Source: an uncultured Veillonella sp. (GTDB taxonomy: Bacteria > Bacillota > Negativicutes > Veillonellales > Veillonellaceae). From it: DNA of 10,744 bases. The notes beneath the pieces are model-generated. The model ran no database searches. It had not been told where the DNA came from and saw only the letters and a program-made list of their open reading frames with translations. The stretch spans positions 1-10,744 of the forward strand of contig NZ_CAKPTN010000051.1 in the NCBI RefSeq assembly GCF_934190855.1, in the 5' to 3' direction. Below are positions 1 to 6,236 of the stretch, in pieces (position 1 is the stretch's first letter; every line of letters begins with the position of its first letter). The position numbers and the translations under genes were made by a program.

Positions 1-940
1 CGTATATCGTCCAGCTGCGATTACTCAATTGCAAGTTGTAGGTAAGCAAATTGATATCCCAGTATTTGCGGATGAAACACCGGGTGCAAACCCTGTAGAC
101 ATTGCGCGTCGTGCCGTAGAGCAAAGTACGCATATGTTGAAAGATGTTGTTATCATCGATACAGCTGGTCGTTTGGCCATAGACGAAGTCCTTATGGACG
201 AGTTATCCAATATTAAATCTGCTGTTCGACCTCATGAAATTCTACTCGTTGTAGACTCCATGATCGGTCAAGATGCAGTAACAACAGCACAAACGTTTAA
301 TGAAAAATTAGGCGTTGATGGTGTTATCCTTACTAAACTAGATGGTGATGCGCGCGGTGGTGCTGCATTATCTATCAAAGCTGTAACAGGCTTGCCAATC
401 AAGTTCACTGGTGTGAGCGAAAAAATGGATGGTTTCGATGTATTCTATCCAGACCGCATGGCTTCTCGTATCCTCGATTTGGGCGACTTCAAGACATTGA
501 TTGAAAATGTTCAAGGCGCTATCGATGAAGAAGAAGCTCGTGAAATGGCTAAGAAAATGGCGAAAAACAATTTCACTTTGGATGACTTCTTGAAACAGAT
601 GAACCAAGTGAGAAAGTTAGGGCCATTACAAAATATTATTGGTATGTTGCCAGGCATGGGACAAATTAAGGATCAATTGAAAGACCTTGATTTGAACAGT
701 AAAGAGGTGCGCCGCATTGAGGCCATCATTACATCTATGACGGCAGCAGAGCGAGAAAACCCAAATATTCTTAATGGTTCTCGCCGCAAGCGTATTGCAT
801 TAGGTTCTGGTACACAGGTACAAGATGTAAATCGCTTGTTGAAACAATTTGAGGAAGCGCGGAAGATGATGAAGCGCATGCAAGGTTTACGTGGCGGTAA
901 AGGCGGCTTCCCTGGAATGCCTAAATTACCGTTTATGTAA
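1..940 (+). CDS. ffh: Signal recognition particle protein Ffh (5'-truncated, C-terminal 312 residues)
   Basis: This is the GTPase subunit of the bacterial signal recognition particle. It binds 4.5S RNA and hydrophobic signal sequences and delivers ribosomes to FtsY at the membrane. The reading frame is open from position 2, where it reads VYRPAAITQL, part of the conserved DVYRPAAI segment of the G domain. The true start therefore lies left of the window, and the TTG at 29 is internal. Visible G-domain motifs, numbered from the fragment, are DTAGR (53-57) and TKLDGDARGG (111-120). The M domain begins near FTLDDFLKQM (191-200) and includes the signature SRRKRIALGSGT (260-271) followed by VNRLLKQF. 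The end is Gly/Met-rich (MQGLRGGKGGFPGMPK). About 130-140 residues are missing compared with the usual 445-450. The gene is first in the visible ffh-rpsP-khpA-ylqD-rimM operon. The identity is secure. Confidence 0.97.
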   Translation, partial: VYRPAAITQLQVVGKQIDIPVFADETPGANPVDIARRAVEQSTHMLKDVVIIDTAGRLAIDEVLMDELSNIKSAVRPHEILLVVDSMIGQDAVTTAQTFNEKLGVDGVILTKLDGDARGGAALSIKAVTGLPIKFTGVSEKMDGFDVFYPDRMASRILDLGDFKTLIENVQGAIDEEEAREMAKKMAKNNFTLDDFLKQMNQVRKLGPLQNIIGMLPGMGQIKDQLKDLDLNSKEVRRIEAIITSMTAAERENPNILNGSRRKRIALGSGTQVQDVNRLLKQFEEARKMMKRMQGLRGGKGGFPGMPKLPFM

Positions 941-945
941 TACAT

Positions 946-968
946 GGGCAGGGGCGCTGAACCTGTCC
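946..968 (+). promoter_or_regulatory. RNA hairpin between ffh and rpsP
   Basis: GGGCAGG (946-952) can pair with CCTGTCC (962-968) over 7 bp, including one G-U pair, around a 9-nt loop. No U-run follows, so it does not look like an intrinsic terminator. It sits 14 nt upstream of the rpsP Shine-Dalgarno. It could be a processing site, an mRNA-stabilising structure or a ribosomal-protein leader. The structure is read from sequence and the role is unknown. Confidence 0.4.
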
Positions 969-999
969 ACTTACATCAGTATAAGGAGGTGAATTTCAC

Positions 1000-1263
1000 A
1001 TGTTAAAAATTCGTTTGACTCGTTTAGGTGCTAAAAAAGCTCCTTTCTACCGTATCGTTGTTGCTGACGCACGTGCTCCACGTGAAGGTCGTCCTGTTGA
1101 CACTATTGGTCAATATGATGCTACTAAACAACCAGCTATCGTTAATGTAGACGAAGAAAAAGCTTTGGCTTGGTTAGCTAAAGGTGCTCAGCCTACTGAC
1201 ACTGTTCGCTCCTTGTTCAAAAAACAAGGCGTTATGCAAAAATTTGCTGACGCTAAAAAGTAA
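1000..1263 (+). CDS. rpsP: 30S ribosomal protein S16
   Basis: This is a primary structural protein of the 30S subunit that binds 16S rRNA early in assembly. The 87-residue product carries the diagnostic S16 N-terminus [20 protein letters not shown], then [10 protein letters not shown] (22-31) and IGQYD (36-40), and ends in a basic tail. The length is normal for bacterial S16. The ATG is preceded by an excellent Shine-Dalgarno (AAGGAGGT, 983-990, 9 nt before the start), consistent with high expression. It lies 59 bp after ffh and 18 bp before the KH-domain gene, in the standard Firmicutes order. The identity is certain from sequence. Confidence 0.98.
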   Translation: MLKIRLTRLGAKKAPFYRIVVADARAPREGRPVDTIGQYDATKQPAIVNVDEEKALAWLAKGAQPTDTVRSLFKKQGVMQKFADAKK

Positions 1264-1281
1264 TTAATAGAGAGGCATACT

Positions 1282-1512
1282 GTGATGATAGAATTAATTT
1301 CATTAATTGCGAAATCATTAGTGAAGCAGCCTGATGCCGTATCTGTTACCATGGTCCAAAAGGGAAATATGGAGGTTTATGAACTCCACGTAGCCCCAGA
1401 GGATATGGGCAAAGTCATCGGAAAGCAAGGACGAATTGCGAAGGCGATTCGCGCTGTGGTGAAAGCGGCGGCTATTAAAGAGAACAAAAAGATATCTGTT
1501 GATATTGTCTAA
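1282..1512 (+). CDS. khpA: KH-domain RNA-binding protein KhpA (YlqC family)
   Basis: This is a small single-KH-domain RNA-binding protein. In other Firmicutes, KhpA pairs with KhpB/Jag and influences cell elongation, division and RNA metabolism. The 76 residues include the KH core with its GxxG loop as GKQG in GKVIGKQGRIAKAIR, followed by a short helix and the last strand (KISVDIV). Two starts are possible: GTG at 1282 and ATG at 1285. An AGAGAGG Shine-Dalgarno (1269-1275) serves either one, with spacing of 6 or 9 nt, and the choice adds or removes only one Met. Its place between rpsP and ylqD matches the conserved rpsP-ylqC-ylqD-rimM order. It is about the usual length for KhpA, and the assignment is firm. 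Confidence 0.93.
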   Translation: MMIELISLIAKSLVKQPDAVSVTMVQKGNMEVYELHVAPEDMGKVIGKQGRIAKAIRAVVKAAAIKENKKISVDIV

Positions 1513-1526
1513 AAGGGAGTATTCCA

Positions 1527-1934
1527 ATGGAAGAAATGACATTACGTGTCCCTGTAGCAGTAAAAGCAAAAGTAACAGAAGACTTGAAAGCGAAAATTGT
1601 ATCCGATCTTGAAACTCGCCTTGATATGGTGAATAAAGATTTGGAAGCAATTGAGTTCCAAGCCCAACGTATTTTGGCTGATGCAGCTAAAGTTGATGCA
1701 ACAAGTCTTACTGCTATTCGTCAACAAATCGACGAAGAAAAAAATAAACGCTTGGCTTTCAAAGAAGAAGTAACAGCTAAATTGAAAGATGCTCAAGGTT
1801 TAGCTTTGGGAACTGAAATTCCTCAAGGCACTCTAGAGCAAACAGTTACCGTTAAAATCGGGGATGATTTGGATGCCATGATGGGCGCTGAAATCCTATT
1901 AGAAGACGGTAAAATCGTTGCGTTTCGTCAATAA
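1527..1934 (+). CDS. ylqD: YlqD family protein
   Basis: This 135-residue protein belongs to the YlqD family, which sits between ylqC (khpA) and rimM in Bacillus and many other Firmicutes and has no established biochemical role. The start is supported by AAGGGAG (1513-1519), 7 nt before the ATG. The N-terminal stretch is a short basic and hydrophobic strand (TLRVPVAVKAKVTEDLKAKI). A long charged helix of probable coiled-coil character follows (about 20-90, rich in E/K/D). A small C-terminal beta segment ends in ILLEDGKIVAFRQ. No catalytic motif is seen. Its stop overlaps the rimM start by one base (TAATG), which suggests translational coupling and a role near ribosome maturation. Family assignment rests on context and overall architecture. 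Confidence 0.82.
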   Translation: MEEMTLRVPVAVKAKVTEDLKAKIVSDLETRLDMVNKDLEAIEFQAQRILADAAKVDATSLTAIRQQIDEEKNKRLAFKEEVTAKLKDAQGLALGTEIPQGTLEQTVTVKIGDDLDAMMGAEILLEDGKIVAFRQ

Positions 1935-2431
1935 TGAAGCATAACGATTTCATCACAATAGGTGTTATCATCGCCCCGCACGGCGTGCGGGGTGATCTTC
2001 GTATTATGCCTCAAACCGATTTTCCAGAACGGTTTATGCATATGGATGCCTGTTACATCGATGGTAAAGAATACCACGTTGCATCCGCACGATTTCACAA
2101 GCAATTTGTACTAGCATCTTTTAAGGAAATTCCTGATCGTAACACGGCTGAATTATTCAGTAAGAAGGCAATTCAAGTCCGTCGTGAAGATTTGGTAGAA
2201 TTGCCAGAAGGTCGCTACTACATCTTTGATATCATTGGTCTTGAGGTTCAAGATACTAAGGGCAACGTGCTTGGCACGGTGACCGATGTGTTGCAACCTG
2301 GTGCTAATGATGTCTATGTGGTTTCCAAAGATGGGGAACCAGATCAATTATTTGCAGCCATTGAAGAGGTCGTTAAAGACATTGATGTGGACAATAAATT
2401 GATGATCGTAGATCCGCCTGAATGGATATAA
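1934..2431 (+). CDS. rimM: 16S rRNA processing protein RimM
   Basis: This 30S assembly factor binds ribosomal protein S19 and helps mature the 3' head domain of the small subunit. The 165-residue product shows the N-terminal RimM domain with the hallmark IAPHGVRGDLRI (13-24) and PDRNTAE (67-73). It also has the PRC-barrel domain with RYYIFDIIGLEV (94-105), PGANDVYVV (122-130) and VVKDIDVDNKLMIV near the end. The length is typical. The ATG overlaps the ylqD stop (TAATG). The codons for the HGVRG motif form a strong 12-bp hairpin in the mRNA (1970-1996), and the stop codon lies inside the terminator stem that ends the operon. The gene is followed by trmD, as in most bacteria, but across a terminator. 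Confidence 0.95.
   Translation: MKHNDFITIGVIIAPHGVRGDLRIMPQTDFPERFMHMDACYIDGKEYHVASARFHKQFVLASFKEIPDRNTAELFSKKAIQVRREDLVELPEGRYYIFDIIGLEVQDTKGNVLGTVTDVLQPGANDVYVVSKDGEPDQLFAAIEEVVKDIDVDNKLMIVDPPEWI
1970..1996 (+). other. Strong GC-rich hairpin inside the rimM coding start
   Basis: Positions 1970-1981 and 1985-1996 pair over 12 bp. The stem contains a perfect CCCCGCAC/GTGCGGGG core, one G-U pair and a GGC loop, and begins 36 nt after the rimM ATG. It is encoded by codons for the conserved APHGVRGD motif, using G+C-rich choices (GCC, CCG, CGG) that stand out in an AT-leaning context. It may slow or gate translation, or be a by-product of the conserved motif. Confidence 0.45.
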
Positions 2432-2452
2432 TCCTTTAGGCGGTTTTATTTT
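2414..2452 (+). terminator. Intrinsic terminator overlapping the rimM stop codon
   Basis: CCGCCTGAA (2414-2422) pairs with TTTAGGCGG (2435-2443), including one G-U pair. An inner GGAT/ATCC stem (2424-2427 with 2431-2434) with a 3-nt loop extends it, leaving one bulged T. It is followed by TTTTATTTT (2444-2452). The rimM stop codon sits in the apical loop and inner stem, so translating ribosomes would compete with hairpin formation. It ends the ffh-rpsP-khpA-ylqD-rimM unit. Confidence 0.8.
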
Positions 2453-2484
2453 ATCTACATATAGGTATATTATGATAAAAGTTA

Positions 2485-2490
2485 TATAAT
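2485..2490 (+). promoter_or_regulatory. Possible -10 element for trmD operon
   Basis: The 120-bp AT-rich gap between the rimM terminator and trmD holds a TATAAT hexamer at 2485-2490. No good -35 is visible at the right spacing: TAGGTA lies 17 bp upstream. A perfect 12-bp palindrome, ATATAGCTATAT (2489-2500), overlaps its downstream edge and could be an operator or simply AT-rich sequence. A second weaker hexamer, GATAAT, lies at 2504-2509. Since a terminator precedes this gap, some promoter is expected here, but its exact position is uncertain. Confidence 0.35.
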
Positions 2491-2551
2491 ATAGCTATAT
2501 ATAGATAATGCTAATGAGTTTATGTGAGTTAATAAGTACAGAGGACGGTCT

Positions 2552-3382
2552 ATGCGTATTGATATCGTATCTTTATTCCCAGAGTTTTTTGATGCTTTTT
2601 TTAGTCATTCCATCATAAAACGGGCTATCGAAGCGGAACGCTTATCTATGGGCGTAACTAATCCTCGGGACTTTAGTCATAATAAACATGGTCAAGTTGA
2701 TGATACGCCTTATGGTGGTGGTGCAGGTATGCTTATGATGGCACCTCCCATCTTTGAAGCCGTAGAATCTGTCATTGCTCAATATGATAGTACTATTAAT
2801 AGCAACTTTGAAACAGATGAATTATGTGATGAAATGAGTCTTATTGGTAATCCAAGTGAAAGTGTACGACGTCGCATTATTTTTATGGGTCCTACAGGTC
2901 AGCCTTTCACACAAGAAAAGGCTCGTGAATTAGCGATGTACGATCAGTTGGTGCTCATTTGTGGTCATTATGAAGGCGTAGATTATCGGGTAGAGGAACA
3001 TTTAGTAGATGAAACGATTTCTATTGGCGACTATGTGTTAACTGGTGGTGAGTTGCCGGCGATGGTCGTTGCCGATGCAGTAGCTCGCATGATTCCCGGT
3101 GTACTAGGTGCCGCTAGTGGGGCCCAAGAAGATTCCTTTTATGAGCCTTTATTAGAGTGCCCTCAATATACAAAGCCCCCAGAATTTAGAGGTTGGACTG
3201 TTCCCGACGTATTGCGCAGTGGCCATCATAAAAACATTGCTACCTGGCGTCAAAAGGAAGCTCTAAAACGGACACGATTATTGCGTCCTGACTTGTTGGA
3301 ACGTCCATTAACAAAAGAAGAAATTAAACTTTTAAAAGAGATTGTTGCAGAAGAGTCTGAAAGACATAAAGGTGAAGTATGA
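2552..3382 (+). CDS. trmD: tRNA (guanine37-N1)-methyltransferase TrmD
   Basis: TrmD methylates N1 of G37 next to the anticodon, preventing +1 frameshifting. It is a SAM-dependent SPOUT dimer with a trefoil knot. The 276-residue product carries the N-terminal [20 protein letters not shown] (53-60), ICGHYEGVD (136-144), the knot and SAM loop [16 protein letters not shown] (156-171), and the C-terminal [11 protein letters not shown] with [14 protein letters not shown] (2541-2545) precedes the ATG by 6 nt. It is longer than the usual 240-250 residues because of an acidic insertion at about residues 75-106, between the strand after PYGGGAGM and RRIIFMGP. All recognisable catalytic motifs are intact. 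Its stop overlaps the next start (ATGA). The usual downstream neighbour rplS is absent. Confidence 0.97.
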   Translation: MRIDIVSLFPEFFDAFFSHSIIKRAIEAERLSMGVTNPRDFSHNKHGQVDDTPYGGGAGMLMMAPPIFEAVESVIAQYDSTINSNFETDELCDEMSLIGNPSESVRRRIIFMGPTGQPFTQEKARELAMYDQLVLICGHYEGVDYRVEEHLVDETISIGDYVLTGGELPAMVVADAVARMIPGVLGAASGAQEDSFYEPLLECPQYTKPPEFRGWTVPDVLRSGHHKNIATWRQKEALKRTRLLRPDLLERPLTKEEIKLLKEIVAEESERHKGEV

Positions 3383-4032
3383 AAGCTTTAGTATTAGGCG
3401 CTACTGGTGCAGTAGGTCGCCATATTGTAGAAACATTGATCGACAATCATGAAATTCAAGAAGTTCATGTATTTGTACGTCGTCGTGTAACGTATACATC
3501 TCCAAAGGTAACTGTTCATATCGTTAATTTTGATGAACCTCGTGAATGGGCGCACTTAGTAACAGGGGATATTTTATTCTCTGCTATGGGTACCAACCGT
3601 AAACAAGCGGGTTCTAAAGAAGCACAATGGACAGTTGATTATACTTACCAGTATGAAATGGCGCGTATTGCAGCTCAAAATGGAGTAAAAAAATATGGCT
3701 TAGTGTCCTCTTTAGGGGCGAATCCAAAATCGAAATTCTTTTATCTATCCATGAAAGGGCAATTGGAAGAGGTCATTCTAGAATTACCATTTGAAACGAT
3801 CGTTATTGCTCGACCAGCTACCTTAATTCGAGAAGAACCTAAATTGGTAGAGCGTATTAGCTGTGCTGTATTTGGGGTCATCAATAAAGCACGTGTATTA
3901 ATGAGTCAAGAGCCTGTAAAGACTGCTGATGTAGCTAAGATACTTGTAACAGCTACTATGGGGCAACAATATGGTATTTCTATTATTGAAAATGAAACGA
4001 TTCATGAACGTGTAGGCTACTTTAAAGCTTAA
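3379..4032 (+). CDS. NAD(P)-binding Rossmann protein, YraR/HTATIP2 (TIP30)-like
   Basis: This 217-residue protein has an atypical short-chain-dehydrogenase fold. It has the dinucleotide-binding loop GATGAVG (7-13) after the first strand, a Ser pair (110-111) and Y122-x3-K126 (YLSMK), which together resemble an SDR catalytic triad. IARPATLI (143-150) follows. The segments [15 protein letters not shown] and [13 protein letters not shown] closely recall E. coli YraR and the eukaryotic TIP30/HTATIP2 family. Substrate and reaction are not known for the bacterial proteins; a reductase or epimerase activity or an NAD(P)-sensing role is possible. Its start overlaps the trmD stop (ATGA), with AAGG at 3369-3372 as Shine-Dalgarno, so the two are probably translationally coupled. 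Family assignment is confident and function is unknown. Confidence 0.85.
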   Translation: MKALVLGATGAVGRHIVETLIDNHEIQEVHVFVRRRVTYTSPKVTVHIVNFDEPREWAHLVTGDILFSAMGTNRKQAGSKEAQWTVDYTYQYEMARIAAQNGVKKYGLVSSLGANPKSKFFYLSMKGQLEEVILELPFETIVIARPATLIREEPKLVERISCAVFGVINKARVLMSQEPVKTADVAKILVTATMGQQYGISIIENETIHERVGYFKA

Positions 4033-4057
4033 TTTCATTAAATCCCGTTTAGGAGAG

Positions 4058-4095
4058 AGAGTAGTTTAGATGCGTAAATAGGTTATTGCTACTCT
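4058..4095 (+). repeat. Inverted repeat upstream of the DUF4178-type gene
   Basis: AGAGTAG (4058-4064) and CTACTCT (4089-4095) form a perfect 7-bp inverted repeat with a 24-nt spacer, ending directly before the Shine-Dalgarno of the next gene. In RNA it would present the CGAGG ribosome-binding site immediately at the base of a stem. This is the only non-coding gap at the cassette entrance, and no convincing promoter hexamers are seen in it. It could be a translational control element, an operator, or chance. Confidence 0.3.
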
Positions 4096-4108
4096 AACGA
4101 GGTTGTTT

Positions 4109-5182
4109 ATGGAGTTTAATTGTTACGATGTCCTTGAGGTTCAGGGCAGCCGTTATGTAATAACTGAAAAAATTAAATATAATGAGATTATTCCAAAAGC
4201 TGATCAGGAACAAGCCTATAAGGCTAAACCGTCTATGCAAAAGTCTCCTGGTGATTATTGGCATGAATATGGCCTAGAGGCTGTTGAGGGAACTGATAAA
4301 ATATGGGTTACCATCGAGTACAATGATAATGAGTGGTGCACTGTATCTAGAACATCCTATCGTAAGCGTGCGCCGAAAGGCTTTACATTACATCAAATCG
4401 GTTTAGAAAAGGTTGTAGACGTAGACGGTGATAGTGGTGCGTCCGTAGGTGACCGAGCTGGCTATAAGGAATACCAATTGCCTTGTGAAGGTGGGGCTAG
4501 TGTATTCTTTGAAGAGAATTGGTTTAAAGGGGAAAAAATGTTTGCCGAAGGGGCTCGTGTCCCTTTGAGAAACATTCGTCTCTGTAATGATGCAGAAGCT
4601 AATGCTATTAGTAAAAAGAAACGTAATCAACGTCTGAAAAACCGTCTATCAGGAATTGCTAGTGCTATTGGATGTGGTGCATTATTATTTATGTGCCTTA
4701 TTAGCTGGGAGGGGGATTTGTCTTGGCGTGACGTACGTGCTACATTTGGATTTCCATACACCGCAAAGGAGCATATGCATGACACATCCGTGTATTATAC
4801 CAAGACAGATTCGGATACTGAAAATGTATATACTTCCAGTTTAGATCCTGTGAGTACCGCATTAGAATTAATCGATTCTTTAAACGGGGAGATTAAAAAT
4901 GAAGGTGAGGACTTACAAGAAGGTCGTGAAGTCATTGTATTCTATGATGCTAAGTCTGCCTATATTATTACGAACGTAGATGGTCAAACCCGGATTAAGG
5001 TATGTGAACCAGGAAAGTTAACGCCAGAGGAACAGGAGCTTATTAATGGTACAATGCGAAAGTCCCATGTGCTTGATTCCTATGCCTATATGATTCGCAA
5101 AGGGGATACTGGAGGGCGCGATAAATTCCTTGATGTACACAAACTTAATGAAGCTGATAAGGCTTATATGTTTAACCGTTGA
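4109..5182 (+). CDS. DUF4178-type protein with one membrane helix, first gene of the ATP-grasp cassette
   Basis: I recognise the N-terminal part as DUF4178-like from the pattern of a small beta domain: VLEVQGSRYVITEKIKY, then YWHEYGLEA, then KIWVTIEYNDNEWCTVS (about 8-81). A second similar stretch lies at about 118-160. A basic segment (KKKRNQRLKNR, 169-179) precedes one hydrophobic helix (about 181-199), so the N-terminal domain should stay cytoplasmic (positive-inside rule) with about 155 residues on the far side. That C-terminal part (EVIVFYDAKSAYIITNVDG and flanks) matches nothing I recognise. I chose the ATG at 4109 because CGAGG (4098-4102) stands 6 nt before it; a TTG at 4103 is less well placed. 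The protein has 357 residues. DUF4178 genes commonly neighbour DUF350 and polyamine-type ligase or synthase genes, as here. Function is unknown, and the family name is a recollection needing a profile search. Confidence 0.7.
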   Translation: MEFNCYDVLEVQGSRYVITEKIKYNEIIPKADQEQAYKAKPSMQKSPGDYWHEYGLEAVEGTDKIWVTIEYNDNEWCTVSRTSYRKRAPKGFTLHQIGLEKVVDVDGDSGASVGDRAGYKEYQLPCEGGASVFFEENWFKGEKMFAEGARVPLRNIRLCNDAEANAISKKKRNQRLKNRLSGIASAIGCGALLFMCLISWEGDLSWRDVRATFGFPYTAKEHMHDTSVYYTKTDSDTENVYTSSLDPVSTALELIDSLNGEIKNEGEDLQEGREVIVFYDAKSAYIITNVDGQTRIKVCEPGKLTPEEQELINGTMRKSHVLDSYAYMIRKGDTGGRDKFLDVHKLNEADKAYMFNR

Positions 5183-5218
5183 TTATGAATATAAAGGGAC
5201 AATATTAGGAGGTTTATC

Positions 5219-5650
5219 ATGATTTTTATTCCTGATGTATTATTGACGATTTTTTATGCTTGTTTTGGAATTTTCTTAATGTTAACTGCCAACACGGTTA
5301 TTGATTTTTTTGTACCTGGTAAATTTAGTGAAGAAATCAAACGTGGTAACTGTGCTGTAGCATGGCTATCTGCAGGTTCCTTTATCGGTATTGGTGAAAT
5401 ATTGCGTGCTGTTATCATGTCTCCTGTAGTTACTACAGCAGATACTTCTTTATTGCACGGTGTAGTAGCAAGTGTTGTTTATGCTATTCTTGGTATTGTA
5501 CTATTTGTAACAGGCTATATGTTTATTAATCTATGGCATCGTAAATATAATTTATCTGAAGAGATTATGCGTGGTAATACAGCTGCGGGTATTCTCGTAT
5601 TTGGTATCTTTGTAGGTCTTGCTCTCGTTGTTAGTGGTGCTGTGCACTAA
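5219..5650 (+). CDS. DUF350 (YjfL-type) four-helix inner-membrane protein
   Basis: This 143-residue protein is almost entirely membrane-embedded, with four predicted helices at about 7-30, 46-66, 79-103 and 120-140. It is an internal tandem repeat of two helix pairs. Each half carries the same turn motif: FSEEIKRGNCA (36-46) in the first and LSEEIMRGNTA (112-122) in the second. The E-E-I-x-RGN-x-A signature fits the DUF350/YjfL family. TAGGAGG (5206-5212) lies 6 nt before the ATG. DUF350 proteins have no proven biochemical role but recur beside YgiC/YjfC-type ATP-grasp ligases and DUF4178 or DUF1190 genes, as in this cassette. A membrane scaffold, a transporter or a channel-like subunit are all possible. 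Confidence 0.88.
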   Translation: MIFIPDVLLTIFYACFGIFLMLTANTVIDFFVPGKFSEEIKRGNCAVAWLSAGSFIGIGEILRAVIMSPVVTTADTSLLHGVVASVVYAILGIVLFVTGYMFINLWHRKYNLSEEIMRGNTAAGILVFGIFVGLALVVSGAVH

Positions 5651-5661
5651 GGGAGTGTCCT

Positions 5662-6222
5662 ATGTATAAGCCAAGTAAGAAAACTATATACATAACGAGT
5701 GCCTTTGCCGCTGTGGCGGGCATCGTTGGTGTGTCTTCATACTGGAATGACATCGCTTATGCCGTATGTGATAAAATCTACCCGGAAGCAAATGATGGGG
5801 AAGTGCGATTAAAGGATAATCAAGGCAATCGCTACTCTTTACTGAACCATGGAGATGGTAAAGAAACAGCGTTGTTTGATGATAACCGATCCGTTACCTT
5901 TCACCGAGAAAAGGATGGCAGTTTAGTGTGGGATGCTGGTTTAGCCAGTCTTTTGCCAAGTATTGCAGCAGGCTACTATATTTTCCATGGATTTAATCCA
6001 CCTACAGCTCGTATGGATGGACGAACTATGACATATCGTGTGGCGGCTCCATTAAAACCCTATGAGGAGCCTTATGTACATACAGCAACAGGTTCAAATG
6101 TGCGTACTTCTTTGGGGCGACGTACTTATCAAGACTATGAGAAGCGCAGAAGTCAAAAAGCCTCTTCTATAGGTCAAAAGTCGGGCTTTGGTAGTGCTGG
6201 TTCACGCTCTGGTGGCTCGTGA
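5662..6222 (+). CDS. Membrane-anchored protein with Gly/Ser-rich C-terminal tail, YgiB/DUF1190-like layout
   Basis: This 186-residue protein is not recognised with certainty. It has a basic start (MYKPSKK) and one hydrophobic segment (9-26), followed by a possible signal-peptidase site after AYA (32-34). No good lipobox precedes Cys36. A beta-rich middle (about 45-90), a second apolar stretch (SLLPSIAAGYYIFHGF, 96-111) and a basic, disordered end (SGFGSAGSRSGGS, 174-186) complete it. The layout, with a hydrophobic GYY patch in mid-chain and a terminal GFG...S-x-GG tail, recalls E. coli YgiB/YjfM (DUF1190), which accompany the ATP-grasp proteins YgiC/YjfC. Here too the next gene is such an ATP-grasp. 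AAGGGAG (5649-5655) overlaps the DUF350 stop and serves the ATG. I infer a substrate or partner of the ligase in the cell envelope. Confidence 0.6.
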   Translation: MYKPSKKTIYITSAFAAVAGIVGVSSYWNDIAYAVCDKIYPEANDGEVRLKDNQGNRYSLLNHGDGKETALFDDNRSVTFHREKDGSLVWDAGLASLLPSIAAGYYIFHGFNPPTARMDGRTMTYRVAAPLKPYEEPYVHTATGSNVRTSLGRRTYQDYEKRRSQKASSIGQKSGFGSAGSRSGGS

Positions 6223-6236
6223 TGGGAGGCGGTACT

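Noticed and set aside
29..31. TTG as start of a 303-residue Ffh
   Set aside because: The frame is open to the left edge and reads VYRPAAITQL, a conserved internal part of the Ffh G domain, so the gene is truncated by the window.
1318..1650. 110-residue minus-strand ORF across khpA and ylqD
   Set aside because: It is antisense to two well-supported genes, with a poly-Leu run that mirrors Lys/Glu-rich coding on the other strand, and has no homology or ribosome-binding site.
4070..4081. Mini-ORF ATG CGT AAA TAG before the DUF4178-type gene
   Set aside because: The nearest AGGAG (4051-4055) is 14 nt away, too far for efficient initiation; a three-codon ORF is easily chance.
5185..5208. Seven-codon ORF (MNIKGQY) between the DUF4178-type and DUF350 genes
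   Set aside because: It has no ribosome-binding site and ends inside the next gene's Shine-Dalgarno; nothing distinguishes it from chance.
6219..6224. GTG 6219 or ATG 6222 as start of the ATP-grasp ligase
   Set aside because: The only good Shine-Dalgarno (6224-6229) lies downstream of both and correctly spaced for ATG 6237.
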